Shown piece by piece: positions 1 through 9,000 of a stretch of DNA of 64,000 nt. Location: positions 496,001 to 560,000 of the forward strand of contig NZ_JAPEOX010000001.1 in the NCBI RefSeq assembly GCF_026340675.1. The letters are read 5' to 3'. Within the stretch, counting starts at the first letter, position 1. Every line of letters begins with the position of its first letter. This stretch comes from Streptomyces sp. NBC_01264 (GTDB taxonomy: Bacteria > Actinomycetota > Actinomycetes > Streptomycetales > Streptomycetaceae). A program made the position numbers and the translations under genes. The notes under the pieces were generated by a model, which was not told where the DNA came from, did not search any database, and was given only the letters and a program-made list of their open reading frames with translations.

Positions 1-925
1 GGCAGACCGAAGAGCGGGGACGCGAAGGCGGCGTGCTCGTGCTCAAAGGTGTCGACGGCGGCTGCCGCGAGAGGATGTACGGGGTCGCGCAGCGCATCCG
101 CCAGCGCCTGCTCATCGACGATCCCGCCCCGGGCGGTGTTCAGCAGTATCGACCCCTGCCGCATCAGCGCCAGCTCCGCCCGACCGATCATCCCTCGGGT
201 CCGCGGTGTGAGCGGAAGGTGCAGGGAGACCACGTCACTGGTCGTCAGCAGCGTGGTGAGAGAGCGTGCCAGGGGCACCGAGCCCCCGGCCGGGTTCCGG
301 GAGAAGCCCTGAACACCCATGCCCAGAGCGGCCGCCCGGCCGGCCAGGGTCAGGCCGATCCGGCCCAGGCCGACGATGCCCAGGGTCAGCTCCGACAGCT
401 CCACCGTCGGCGCGGCCGGTGAAGGCCAACGACCCTGGTGCGAGGCCTCGTTGTGCACCTCGAGATCTCGAGTCAGGGCGAGCCGCTGGGCAAGGGCGAA
501 CTCGGCGACCGCGTTCGCGTTGGACCCCGGGGTATGGGTGACCGCGACGCCGTGGCGAGCGGCGGCAGGCAACTCGACGTGGTCGGTACCTGCCCGGCCC
601 GGCCGATGACGCGGAGACGGTTGGGCAGCGCGGCACCGGTGACCGCCGCGAGGAACGCGGCGCGCAGCGGTACACCGGCACGGGACTTGATCGCGTGGTA
701 TCCGAGTCCGCCCCGGAGCATCTCGGTGAGCAGCGCGGACTCGTCGAAGGCGTCGAAGTCAGTGAAGTCCACCCGGCCGCCCCAGGCAGCACGTGTCCCA
801 GTGTGATCGTCCACCCGCCGAAGATTCAGCGTGACGGCCAGCCCATGGCCGAGCAGACGCTCCAGCTCCCGGCCGAGCAAGTCGCCGGGAGCGGCGTCCA
901 GCAGCAGGACTCGGGCCCGCTCCAA
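1..925 (-). pseudogene. D-isomer-specific 2-hydroxyacid dehydrogenase (phosphoglycerate dehydrogenase-like), frameshifted and cut by the window edge
   Basis: The minus strand encodes an NAD-dependent 2-hydroxyacid dehydrogenase of the SerA/D-lactate dehydrogenase fold. The N-terminal substrate-binding part reads in one frame down to VIGRAG near position 600. The family sequence GTDHVELPAAARHGVAVTHT and the Rossmann nucleotide site GIVGLGRIG then continue in another frame, so one base is missing near 590-600. The C-terminal end lies beyond base 1. No ATG fits. A TTG at 925 follows GAGGAGGGGG at good spacing, and I take it as the start. The break may be a real mutation or a sequence error. Substrate cannot be told from sequence. 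Confidence 0.75.
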
Positions 926-1043
926 GTGGACCCCCTCCTCTGCGTGACCTCTGCATGATCTCTGCCTGAACCCTACTGAGGTCCAGGAACTGGTCACCGA
1001 GAGCCTGCGGGAATCAGCGTCCTCCCCGGGCCAGGACCGCTGG

Positions 1044-1475
1044 TCAGTTCGTGTCGACGACCTTGACCGCGACCGGGGTCCCGGCCTCCACCGTGCGGCT
1101 GACCGTGCAGAGCTTGTCGTGGGACGTCTTCACCGCGCGAGGCAGGATCGTACGGGCCCGGTCGCCGGCCTCGCCCGTGGGGAAGCGGACGGTGAAGGCG
1201 GCTTCCAGGTCCGTCATGCGGTTGCCGTCGGCGTCCTCGACCTTGTGCCCGTGGACGTCGACGGAGAACTCGGTGGGTTCGGCGTGCCGACTGGTGGCAA
1301 CGTCCACGTCGGCGGCGGAGCAGCCGCCGATCGCGGCGAGGAAGAGCTCGACGGGGGTGAAGCCCCCGCCCGATCCGGTGCCGAAGCTGATCGTGTCACC
1401 GCGGGAGTTGGTCGCGGTGAACATGCCAGGACCGGTCCGCTCGACGGTGACGGAGCGCAGGGAGTCAGGTGTCAT
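1044..1475 (-). CDS. OsmC family peroxiredoxin-like protein
   Basis: A 143-residue protein with the OsmC/Ohr fold, a family of thiol-dependent peroxidases that reduce organic hydroperoxides in the cytoplasm. The conserved core FTPVELFLAAIGGCSAADVD holds the first cysteine, and KLCTVSRTVE near the C terminus holds the second. These match the two redox cysteines of OsmC-type proteins. The ATG at 1475 gives the usual family length, although the frame stays open far upstream. The gene is divergent from the receiver-like gene at 1578, with an AT-rich inverted repeat between them that could control both. It is more OsmC/YhfA-like than Ohr-like, but the substrate is not certain. Confidence 0.9.
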   Translation of the reverse strand: MTPDSLRSVTVERTGPGMFTATNSRGDTISFGTGSGGGFTPVELFLAAIGGCSAADVDVATSRHAEPTEFSVDVHGHKVEDADGNRMTDLEAAFTVRFPTGEAGDRARTILPRAVKTSHDKLCTVSRTVEAGTPVAVKVVDTN

Positions 1476-1546
1476 GGCATTGACGTTAGCCTCGCGGCCC
1501 CGTACCCACCGCGCCGCGCTCGGCCACTCGCCCCACCCCCCTCTAC

Positions 1547-1563
1547 CAAAATTGTAGATTTTG
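1547..1563. promoter_or_regulatory. Perfect inverted repeat CAAAAT-N5-ATTTTG in the divergent osmC/receiver-like intergenic region
   Basis: Bases 1547-1552 (CAAAAT) and 1558-1563 (ATTTTG) are perfect inverted arms around TGTAG. The site is strikingly AT-rich for this DNA and lies 14 bp before the ATG at 1578. Position and symmetry suggest an operator or promoter element. The binding protein is unknown. Confidence 0.55.
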
Positions 1564-1577
1564 TGAAGAATGGGGCC

Positions 1578-1997
1578 ATGATGACCGTTCTGGTGACGGG
1601 TGTGTCGGACGGCGCCGAGCTGGAAGCCCTCCGTACGTGCATACACACGGGGCCGCACTTCCGCATCGTCGCCCACACGCACGACGCCGACGTCGCCCTG
1701 GCGCAGGCCCGCGTACTGCTTCCGGACATCGCCGTGGTCAGCCTCCACCGCCCCGACGCCCAAGGAGAAATCGAGCGCCGGACCCTCGTCCTCGCCCTTC
1801 GGTCCTTCGACCCTCCCACCGGGATCATCCTGCGCCGCGACCCGCACGAGGCGGCCGCGCCGATCGGCTCGGGACTCGAGCCGGTCGAAGGGGCGATCCA
1901 CGAGGTCCGACGCGCCGATCTCGACGCCCTCCACCACGCCCTGCTCGCCATCGGGCGCCGCCGGGCCAGCTGCAACATCGACCCCGCAGCACACTGA
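1578..1997 (+). CDS. Stand-alone response-regulator receiver-like protein (no DNA-binding domain)
   Basis: A 139-residue protein. Its pattern resembles the first strands and helices of a CheY-like receiver as found in LuxR-type regulators: MTVLVTGVSDGAELEALR, then LLPDIAVVSLHRPD at the phospho-acceptor position, then PPTGIILR. No C-terminal helix-turn-helix follows, only a short basic tail (GRRRASC). The aspartate of LLPDIAVV may be the counterpart of the phosphorylated residue, but the acidic pair near the N terminus is not evident, so it may be a degenerate receiver. The start ATG at 1578 (ATGATG) has no strong Shine-Dalgarno and follows the AT-rich repeat closely. Function is unknown. Confidence 0.6.
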   Translation: MMTVLVTGVSDGAELEALRTCIHTGPHFRIVAHTHDADVALAQARVLLPDIAVVSLHRPDAQGEIERRTLVLALRSFDPPTGIILRRDPHEAAAPIGSGLEPVEGAIHEVRRADLDALHHALLAIGRRRASCNIDPAAH

Positions 1998-1999
1998 CC

Positions 2000-2022
2000 C
2001 TGACCCTAATGGTGAGGGTCAG
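2000..2022 (+). terminator. Hairpin after the receiver-like gene
   Basis: CTGACCCT pairs with AGGGTCAG (8-bp stem, 7-nt loop) three bases after the stop codon. There is no U-tract, but most Streptomyces terminators lack one. Confidence 0.5.
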
Positions 2023-2068
2023 AGATGGGTTGGGCGGCAGACTCCCTGGGGGCCGTGCACGCATGCGA

Positions 2069-2101
2069 AAACGCTCGGCCGGAGTGTCCGGTCGAGCGTT
2101 T
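2069..2101. terminator. Strong bidirectional terminator between convergent genes
   Basis: A 15-bp stem (one G-U pair) with a GTG loop runs from 2069 to 2101 and has A- and T-runs at its base. It lies 26 bp past the stop of the minus-strand transglycosylase and also downstream of the plus-strand receiver-like gene. Confidence 0.8.
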
Positions 2102-2126
2102 CGTGGTGCCGTGATCCGCTGGTGGT

Positions 2127-2531
2127 TTAGTACCAGTGGTGGTTCTGCCAGAAGGTCCAGGCGCCCTCGGGGCTGCCGTAGCGGGAGTTCATGTAGTCCA
2201 GGCCCCACTTGATCTGGGTGGCCGGGTTGGTCTTCCAGTCCGAGCCAGCCGAGGACATCTTCGAGGCCGGCAGGGCCTGGACCAGGCCGTAGGCGCCCGA
2301 GGAGGAGTTCGTGGCGGTGTGGTCCCAGCCACTCTCACGGGACACGATGTTGTTGAAGGCCGCGAACTGCGCCGGGTCCTTGATCATCTGCTGGGCGATC
2401 GCCTTGGCACTCAGCGGGGCGGCCTGCGCGGGAACCGCGGCCAGCATGGAACCGGCGACGCCCAGGGCGAGGACGGTACCCGCGAGGGTCTTCTTCGAAG
2501 CGGCGATGCGGCGGATGACAGTGGTGGACAC
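2127..2531 (-). CDS. Secreted transglycosylase-like protein (SLT/Rpf-type fold)
   Basis: A 134-residue exported protein that probably cleaves peptidoglycan. GTG at 2531 is chosen because GGAAGG sits 7 bases upstream, and it gives a normal signal peptide: basic IRRIAASKK, hydrophobic GTVLALGVAGSMLAAV, then AQAA before the cut. The mature part carries NIVSRESGWDHTATN, where the Glu of RESGW is the likely catalytic acid, followed by SSGAYGLVQALP and AYGL-type residues of soluble lytic transglycosylases. The C terminus ends in WTFWQNHHWY, a signature of small Streptomyces secreted transglycosylases. Transcription probably starts from the promoters at 2656-2723. Confidence 0.88.
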   Translation of the reverse strand: MSTTVIRRIAASKKTLAGTVLALGVAGSMLAAVPAQAAPLSAKAIAQQMIKDPAQFAAFNNIVSRESGWDHTATNSSSGAYGLVQALPASKMSSAGSDWKTNPATQIKWGLDYMNSRYGSPEGAWTFWQNHHWY

Positions 2532-2655
2532 GGACGGACCTTCCGAAGGGGACAAGGGCAGTCGCAGGCATGGATGAGCCACTCACGTGAAGAAGAGGGG
2601 TTCGTCAGCGGGAGCGGGGATCCGGGGGACCTCCGTCCGCCCTGCGACTCATCCA

Positions 2656-2723
2656 GTTCTACGGGGGTAGAGCCCGCCTGGCAACGACCCCTCTTACTAG
2701 TGGTCCTCGCAGCCCGGGTGCAA
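2656..2723 (-). promoter_or_regulatory. Two tandem sigma-70-type promoters built on an 11-bp direct repeat
   Basis: On the minus strand the sequence GGGGTCGTTGC occurs at 2730-2720 and again at 2691-2681, 39 bp apart. Each copy contributes a -35 box. TTGCCA (2684-2679) stands 17 bp from TAGAAC (2661-2656), a good housekeeping-sigma promoter. TTGCAC (2723-2718) stands 18 bp from TAGTAA (2699-2694). Both point to the transglycosylase gene, with a leader of roughly 115-155 nt. Confidence 0.6.
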
Positions 2724-2731
2724 CGACCCCC

Positions 2732-3076
2732 TTTGGGCCGGGACGACATCACCGCTGGTGGGGAGTGGTGCGTGGGGGTGGGTGCGGGACGCCTAAGGAC
2801 TACTATCCCGCTTCGTATGTGACCTAGGTCCTGTGGGGCGGGTCACCGCCGGGGGGCCCGGATCTCACCCTCCGTGGCTACCCGTACCCCTCTCGAGAGA
2901 AGGTTTCGGGGCGTTCGCGGCCCCCGGATCGAAGGCCACGGGCGCATCGAACGCCGCTTTCCTCGTCGCCCGCCGTTCGGCGAAACCGCGTTTGGAACCA
3001 GCACCGCCGGTCATGCGTGGGGGAAAGTCGGGATCTTGATCCGGAGACGAAGAGGAAGAAGAGGAAGAGGACGACC
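2732..3076. other. Intergenic region upstream of the beta-lactamase
   Basis: There is no convincing gene here. An open frame at 2833-3039 lacks a ribosome binding site and a recognisable protein. The stretch lies between the divergent transglycosylase promoters and the beta-lactamase start, so it should hold the beta-lactamase promoter, but I cannot place one with confidence. A purine-rich run (3048-3070) ends in the ribosome binding site of the beta-lactamase. Confidence 0.5.
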
Positions 3077-4015
3077 GTGAACACCACAGGGAAGACCCCG
3101 TCCCGGCGCACCCTGCTCGCCCTCGGGGCCGGAGCGGCGCTGGCGGCCTCGCTGCCGGTCGGCGGGACCGCCTCCGCCGCGACCGCCTCCGCCTCCCCCT
3201 CCGGCAGCGGTGCGGTAGCGCGCCGGCTGGCGGAGCTGGAGCGGGAGCACGCCGCCCGCCTGGGCGTCTACGCCCACGACACCGCCACCGGCCGTACGGT
3301 GCGCTACCGGGCCCAGGAGCGCTTCCCGCTCTGTTCGGTCTTCAAGACCCTGGCCGTGGCCGCCGTACTGCGCGATCTCGATCGGGACGGGGAGTTCCTC
3401 TCCAAGCGGGTCCGCTACACCGCTCAGGAGGCAGCCGCCTCCGGGCACGCCCCGATCACCGGCCGGCCGGAGAACGTCGCGCGCGGGATGACGGTCGCGG
3501 AGCTGAGCGACGCCGCGATCCGCTTCAGCGACAACGCCGCCGCCAACCTCCTGCTGCGCGAGCTGGGCGGCCCCGCCGCCGTCACCCGCTTCGCCCGCTC
3601 GACCGGGGACCCGACCACCCGTCTGGACCGGTGGGAGCCGGACCTGAACAGTGCCGAACCCTGGCGGGTCACCGACACCACCACCCCGTACGCCATTGGG
3701 CGGACCTACGAGCACCTCGTCCTCGGCGCCGCCCTCGAGGCGTCGGACCGGCGGCTGCTCACCGGCTGGCTGCTGGGCAACACCACGGGCGGCGAGCGGC
3801 TGCGGGCCGGTCTGCCGGCGGGCTGGACCGTGGCGGACAAGACCGGCGCGGGCGAATACGGGACCGACAACGACGTGGCCATCGCCTGGCCGCCCGGCCG
3901 GGCGCCCGTCGTCATCGCCGTCCTGACGACCAAGCCCGATCCCGACGCCGCTCCCGACGATCCCCTCATCGCCCGGACTGCCGCGCTCCTCGCCACGGCG
4001 CTGGCCGGGAGCTGA
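3077..4015 (+). CDS. bla: Class A beta-lactamase, Tat-exported
   Basis: A 312-residue serine beta-lactamase. GTG at 3077 follows GAGGAAGAGG by 6 bases. The N terminus has a twin-arginine signal (SRRTLLALGAGAALAASLP), suggesting folded export by Tat. All class A motifs are present: S87-V-F-K90 (Ambler S70xxK), S151-D-N (SDN loop), E187-P-D-L-N (E166xxLN) and K255-T-G (KTG). It should hydrolyse penicillins by an acyl-enzyme. The cysteine just before the active serine (LCSVFK) is reminiscent of C69, seen in several carbapenem-tolerant class A enzymes, but no disulfide partner was checked. Intrinsic beta-lactamases are common in Streptomyces. Confidence 0.95.
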   Translation: MNTTGKTPSRRTLLALGAGAALAASLPVGGTASAATASASPSGSGAVARRLAELEREHAARLGVYAHDTATGRTVRYRAQERFPLCSVFKTLAVAAVLRDLDRDGEFLSKRVRYTAQEAAASGHAPITGRPENVARGMTVAELSDAAIRFSDNAAANLLLRELGGPAAVTRFARSTGDPTTRLDRWEPDLNSAEPWRVTDTTTPYAIGRTYEHLVLGAALEASDRRLLTGWLLGNTTGGERLRAGLPAGWTVADKTGAGEYGTDNDVAIAWPPGRAPVVIAVLTTKPDPDAAPDDPLIARTAALLATALAGS

Positions 4016-4027
4016 CCCGTACCCGAG

Positions 4028-4054
4028 CCGCTCGCGGAGCGGGATACCCCGCTC
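4028..4054. terminator. Overlapping hairpins between convergent beta-lactamase and mutarotase genes
   Basis: CCGCTC-GCG-GAGCGG (4028-4042) and GAGCGGG-ATAC-CCCGCTC (4037-4054) share an arm and can form mutually exclusive hairpins. They fill the 39-bp gap between two converging stop codons, so a bidirectional terminator is likely. Confidence 0.6.
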
Positions 4055-4960
4055 TCAGTGCTCCGTCATCCGGAGCTCCACCGCGAGCCGACCCGGCCGC
4101 CCCTCTTCCGCCACCAGCGGCCGCCCCACCCGGGCGGTCTCCGCGCACAGGAAGTGCAGGTGCTCCTGCGGCGCGAGGTCGGCCATGCCCCGGGCGAGCT
4201 CCGCGCCCGGGTTCCAGACCACCACGTCGCTGTGGTCGTGGTGGGCGAGGGTGACGATCCGTCCCAGCACCTCGTCGCGCACCGTGGTGACGGGCGCCGG
4301 CGCCGTCTGGAACCGCTCGACGTGGTCCACGGGGGTCAGCGTGCCGTCCTCGTCCTCATAGCGGCGCCGGGTGAGCCCGTCGGTGTGCTCGGGGCCGAGG
4401 CCCGCGAGGTGGGCCCGGCCGAGGTCGCCGATGCGTACGTAGGTGTGGAGGGCGGCGGTGGCGGTGTGGTCGCCGCGGTCCTCGATCTCGATGAGGCAGG
4501 TGTCGGTCAGGGTGTACCGGGCCACGAGGACGAACTCCTCGGGCCACAGTTCGCGGGTCGCCCGCGAAGGCAGCAGCGTGCATTCCACGACGACCCGGTC
4601 CTCGTGCTCCTCCCACGCCGTCAGCTCCCAGTCGCTGGTCCGCGCGAATCCGTGCGAGGGCGAGCCGGCTGGGCCGGACGGGCCGAACCACGGCCAGCAC
4701 AGCGGGACGCCGCCGCGCACCGCCGTTCCGCGCCGCCACAGGTCCGGGTCGGCGGACCACAGCACGCCGGGGTCGTCGGGGCGGGCGGCGGCAGGGCGCC
4801 AGGTGACCAGCTGTCCGCCCTGGATGCTCACACACGCCTGCCCGACGCGCGGGTGGTCCACGACGAGGACGGGGAAGTCCGCGTACCTGCGGCGGGTGAG
4901 GGCCGGGGAGAGCTGCTCCTCGACGGGCAGGGCACGGAACTTCTCGAAGATCTGGTCCAT
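4055..4960 (-). CDS. D-hexose-6-phosphate mutarotase (aldose 1-epimerase family)
   Basis: A 301-residue cytoplasmic enzyme of the YeaD/galactose mutarotase-like fold that interconverts alpha and beta anomers of hexose 6-phosphates. Family landmarks in order are the beta-strand GGQLVTWRPA, VLWSADPDLW, the loop GVPLCWPWFGP followed by SHGFARTSDW (substrate-binding His and Arg), ALHTYVRIGDL, and VVVWNPGAELARGMADLAP near the end. Length is typical. ATG at 4960 starts MDQIFEKF; an in-frame ATG six codons upstream (4978) is the alternative. It is convergent with the beta-lactamase gene and shows no functional link to it. Confidence 0.9.
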   Translation of the reverse strand: MDQIFEKFRALPVEEQLSPALTRRRYADFPVLVVDHPRVGQACVSIQGGQLVTWRPAAARPDDPGVLWSADPDLWRRGTAVRGGVPLCWPWFGPSGPAGSPSHGFARTSDWELTAWEEHEDRVVVECTLLPSRATRELWPEEFVLVARYTLTDTCLIEIEDRGDHTATAALHTYVRIGDLGRAHLAGLGPEHTDGLTRRRYEDEDGTLTPVDHVERFQTAPAPVTTVRDEVLGRIVTLAHHDHSDVVVWNPGAELARGMADLAPQEHLHFLCAETARVGRPLVAEEGRPGRLAVELRMTEH

Positions 4961-5120
4961 GCCCCGACCTTGCGGCACGGCACAGAGCGGGTCAAATCAT
5001 CTCGGGCGGCCAGGGGGTTCCTCGTCGAGGTGGTTGCGGCCGTGCCCTTCAAGTGCCTCGCTCAAGTGCCTCGCTTCAATTGCCTCGCTCCTCATCCACC
5101 CCTTGTTGCACGATGGCCGC

Positions 5121-8100
5121 ATGAGCACCTCCCAGCAGCCCCCGCACCACTCCGTCCGGCCCGGTCGGGAAGCCGCGGCCCGGCTCCTCGCCTCGCTCGC
5201 TCCGCTCGCCCACCGCGAGCGGATCCACGGAGCCGTCGCCCAGGTGCGCGCGCTGCCCCCGGCCGAGGTGCCCGACCTGCTCGCGGAGCTCGCCGACCCC
5301 GACCGGCACGTCCCGGACACCCGGGCCACGGCCCTGATCTGCGCCCGCGCCGTTCCCCGCGACCCGGCTCACAGTGAGCGCCTCGCGGATCTGCTCGTCG
5401 CGGGGCTCACCGATCCGCACGGGGCCGTACGAGCCCAGGCCCTGTCGGCGCTCCGCACCGGCCGCATACGTCCGACCGCCGATGCCCTCGTGACCGACCG
5501 GGTCACGGCCGCGGCCCGGGAGCAACTCCTCGTCGCCCTTCACCGCACCCCGAGTCCCCTGCCCGATGCTCTGATCGACTCCGTCCGTGCGACCTGGGGC
5601 GACCGCGAGGCGGCCCGGCTGTTGCCCGCCTGCTCCCCGGGACCGTGCGGCGGGTGCTGCCCGAGCTCCTGCACGCCCTGCATTCCTGGCTGCCGTTGGC
5701 GCGCCGGGTGCCCGAGGTCGTGTACGAGACCGTGGTCCGGGAGGCCGAGTCGCAGGCACCCGCCGCCCGGAAGACCTGGTGGCTGGAGACGGCCCACGGC
5801 CCGCTGAGCGCGCTGGCGCAGGTCGACCCGGGCGCGACGCTGGACCTGTTCGAGCGGGTCGGCCCCGAGCGGCTCACGGCCGGGCTCGTCCCGTACCTGC
5901 CCGGGTTCGTCGCCCACCGGCCCCGGCTCGCGGCGCGGTTGTGGGGGCAGGGACGTCTCGTACTCGATGCGAGGAGCCTGTCCGGCAAGGGTGCGCGCCG
6001 GTTCGCCGCCGCCGTCCCCGAGGACGAACTCGTCGCGGCCGTGCGCGCGGCGACCGCCCCCGCGCCGGTGCTCACGGCGCTCCTGCCCGCGCTCCCGCCG
6101 GGACGGCGCGGGGCGGTGCTCGACGCGGTCCGGACCGAGGAGGGCACGGAGCCCGCCCTTCTTGCCGGCTCCGAGACCGCGGTGCTCCCGCCCGAGCTGA
6201 TGCGCGTACTGCCCGCCCGGGACGCTGCGCCCTTCGCCCGCCACACCCTCGAACGGGCGCGGGCCCGGGGCGCCGAGCCGGCCGAGCTGCTGGCGCTGCG
6301 GGCCTTCCTGCCGTACGAGGCCGAGGCCGGGGCGCTACGGGAGGACACCCGCCGGGCCGACTCCGCCGAGCGCGCGGCGGCCTGGCGGGCGCTGGTGCAC
6401 GCGGCGGGCCGGGCACGGCGCCCGGAGGCGACCACCGAGGTCCGGACAGAACTGTCCCGGCTGCGCTCCGAGCAGGATCCGGTGCGCCAGGCCGCCGTGG
6501 TCGCTCTGGGCGCTCTGGGCGCTCTTCCGACGCGCACGTTCACGGCGGCGGCGGTGTCGGCGCTGGAGCGGATCGCCTCGGACGCGTTCGCCGCGCGGGA
6601 CCTCTCGTACGGCACCCTCGTGGCCCTCACCGGTCTCGCGGGCCGCCTGCTGCGTGCGGGCACTGGTGGCATGCACCCCGCTGCGGAGCCTTCGGGCACC
6701 GAGGACACCGATGCCGCCGCGCTGCCGGCGCTCGCCGCGTGGGCGGTCCGTACGCTGGTCCGCGCGGACGGTCCCGACGTGCCCTGCGGCGGGTTCGGCA
6801 GGTTCCTGACGCAGTCCCTTCGTACGGCGCCGCCGGCCGCCGCGGCCCGGGCGCTGCTCGATGCCGTACGCCCGGTGGTCACCGAGTCCATGGACGCGGG
6901 CGATCCCGTCCCCGCGCTCTCCCTCGCCGAGTCCCTTTCCGCGCGGCCGCGTTGGGAACGGGCCGAGCCCTGGCTCGCGGGGCTCGTGGAGCGGATCGCG
7001 CTGACCGGCGAGCGCGGGCCGGCGGAACGCGCCTGTGCGCTGTGGCTGGCCTCGGCCGGTCCCCGTGCCGAGCGGGTCCGTACCCTGCTCGCCGCGTACC
7101 CGTCCGCCGTCCTGCTGCCCGGTGTGGTGGCGCTCGTGGCGCGCCAGGCCGATGACCTGCTGCCGGTTCTCACCTCCACGCCCCTGGACTCGCCTCCCCG
7201 CGGCCGCTTCCACCCTGCGGACCGGGCCGCGGGCGGGGCCCCGTGGCGGGCCCTGCCCCCGGTACGGGGGTACCCACACCGGTGGAGCGACGCGACGTGC
7301 GCGGCCGTGACCGACTGGCTCGCGGCCGGACTGCGGGCCCGGGCGCATCCGGAGCGGTCCCCCGGTGACCAACTCCTGCGGGAGCTCGCGGCGGTGCCGG
7401 GCGGCGGCGGGCTTCCGGCGGTGCGGGAGGCCGCGGACTCGGCGCACGTACCGACGGCCGAGGCGGCCCTGGCGGCGCTGCCGGGCGCCGACCGGCCCGC
7501 TCTGGTCCTGCCCGATCTGCTCGCGCGGGCCGACGGCGACCGGGCGCGGGTCGCCGTGTACGGCATCGGACGGATCTGCGCGCACGTGCCGCCGGGGGAA
7601 CTCGCGGAACGGTTCCGGCCCGTGCTGGAGCGGGCCGCGGGCACGAAGGTGACGAGCCGCAAGGAGATCGTCCGGCTGGCGGCGGACCGGCTGCCGGCCG
7701 CGCTCGCGGGCGAGTTGCTGGTCGCGGCGTTCTCGGCGCCGGGTCAGCACCGGGACGTACGGGCCGCGGCGGTGACGCGGGCGGTGCGGCTCGTCACGCT
7801 GGAGCCGGTGGAGGCGTGCCTGCGCACGGCGGTGCGGGAGGGTTCGAGGGCGGAGCGGGAGGCGCTGCTGCGCGTGCACCCGCTCGACCTCCCGGCGGCG
7901 GCGCGGGAGCCGTACGGGGAGCTGGTGGCCGAGGTGTGCGCGGGGTTCCTCACGGAGACACCCGTGCGCGGGGCCGCCCTCGCCGGCGGTGGCGGGGGCC
8001 CGGACGGGGCACCTGGCGGGACACCTGACGAGGCGCTCGACGCGCGGACGGTTGCCGAGGCCTGCCGGGTGCTGCGCCGTTGGGCCCTCGCGGTGCCGAC

Positions 8101-8908
8101 CGTCGTGGACCCGGTCCTGCTGCCGCGTCTGGCGATCGAGCCACGGAGCCACGAGCTCGTGTGGCGGGCGGCCGTGGAGGCGGTCGTGGACGCGGCACGT
8201 ATCGATCCCGATGGATACGGTCCGGGGCTGGGGGCGCTCACGGCGGCGCTGCTGGGCCGGCACGTGCGGGAGGCCAGGACGGAGGACCGGGCGCGCAGGC
8301 GCGGTGCACGGGCCGAACCTGCGGAACGGGACCCGCGCGATGCCCTGCACCGGATCGCCGCCCTGGCCGGGTGCCTGGAACGGACGGCCGGGCAGGGCCT
8401 GCCCGAGGCCTGCCGGCCCGTCTGGCGGGACGCGATCGCGCTGATCGCCGAGCAGGACGCGAGCTTGCGGTGGGCGGTCGCCGCCCGGACGGCGCTGTGG
8501 GACCCGGCCGCGCCGGCGGCCGAACGGGCCCGGGAGCTGCGGGCTCAGGCCCGGGCGGTACGCGACCGGCCGCTGCTCGCGGCCCGTACGGCGACGGCGA
8601 TGGCCCGCCGCTCCCCCCGGGTCTCCCCGGCCGAGCTGGCGCGGGCGCGCGACGCGGCGCTGGCCGGCGGGGCCCCGGGAACCCGGTGGTTCGCCCGGCG
8701 GCGCCCGGGCGGCACGCTCCCGCCGCGTGACGGGCTGTTCACGGGCCTGTACGCGGTGGGCCTGGCGGCGGACCACGCGAGCCGGGCCGCATCGACCGGC
8801 GGCGGACTCGGCCCGGCACTGCGGGTGTTGCGGGACCTCCGGGCACACCCCGTCCCGGAGGTCCGCGACGCAGCGGACCAGGCGCTCACGACGTGGGAGC
8901 GCAGCTGA
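5121..8908 (+). pseudogene. Very large HEAT-repeat-like protein interrupted by one frameshift
   Basis: About 1,260 residues of alpha-helical, Leu/Ala/Arg-rich repeats resembling HEAT/ARM solenoids, for example DPDRHVPDTRATALICARAV and DPHGAVRAQALSALRTG near the start and HPVPEVRDAADQAL at the end. Such solenoids are usually protein-binding scaffolds, and no catalytic motif is visible. Translation starts at ATG 5121 and runs in one frame to about 5624. It then needs one extra base in a run of C (TTGCCC to TTGCCCC) to read LPRLLPGTVRRVLPELL and join the frame that stays open to 8908. The missing C may be a sequence error. If it is real, the first ~170 codons are split from the rest, whose first in-frame start is about 5645. 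Confidence 0.75.
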
Positions 8909-8922
8909 CGGGCTGCGCTCCC
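8895..8922 (+). terminator. Terminator hairpin enclosing the stop codon of the HEAT-like gene
   Basis: GGGAGCGCAGC pairs perfectly with GCTGCGCTCCC (11 bp). The 6-nt loop TGACGG contains the TGA stop at 8906-8908, so the last codons form half of the stem. Confidence 0.75.
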
Positions 8923-9000
8923 GCCTGACGGCGGCGCCCACCGCGGCCCGGGGACCGTGCCCGTCACCCCCACGACGGGGCGCGCGACCGGATCCCCGCC

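Noticed and set aside
2532..2655. c-di-AMP (ydaO-type) riboswitch expected upstream of Streptomyces cell-wall hydrolases
   Set aside because: I looked for the conserved blocks of that riboswitch in the leader and upstream DNA and did not find them.
2833..3039. 68-codon frame upstream of the beta-lactamase
   Set aside because: No ribosome binding site, no recognisable protein, and it overlaps the expected promoter region.
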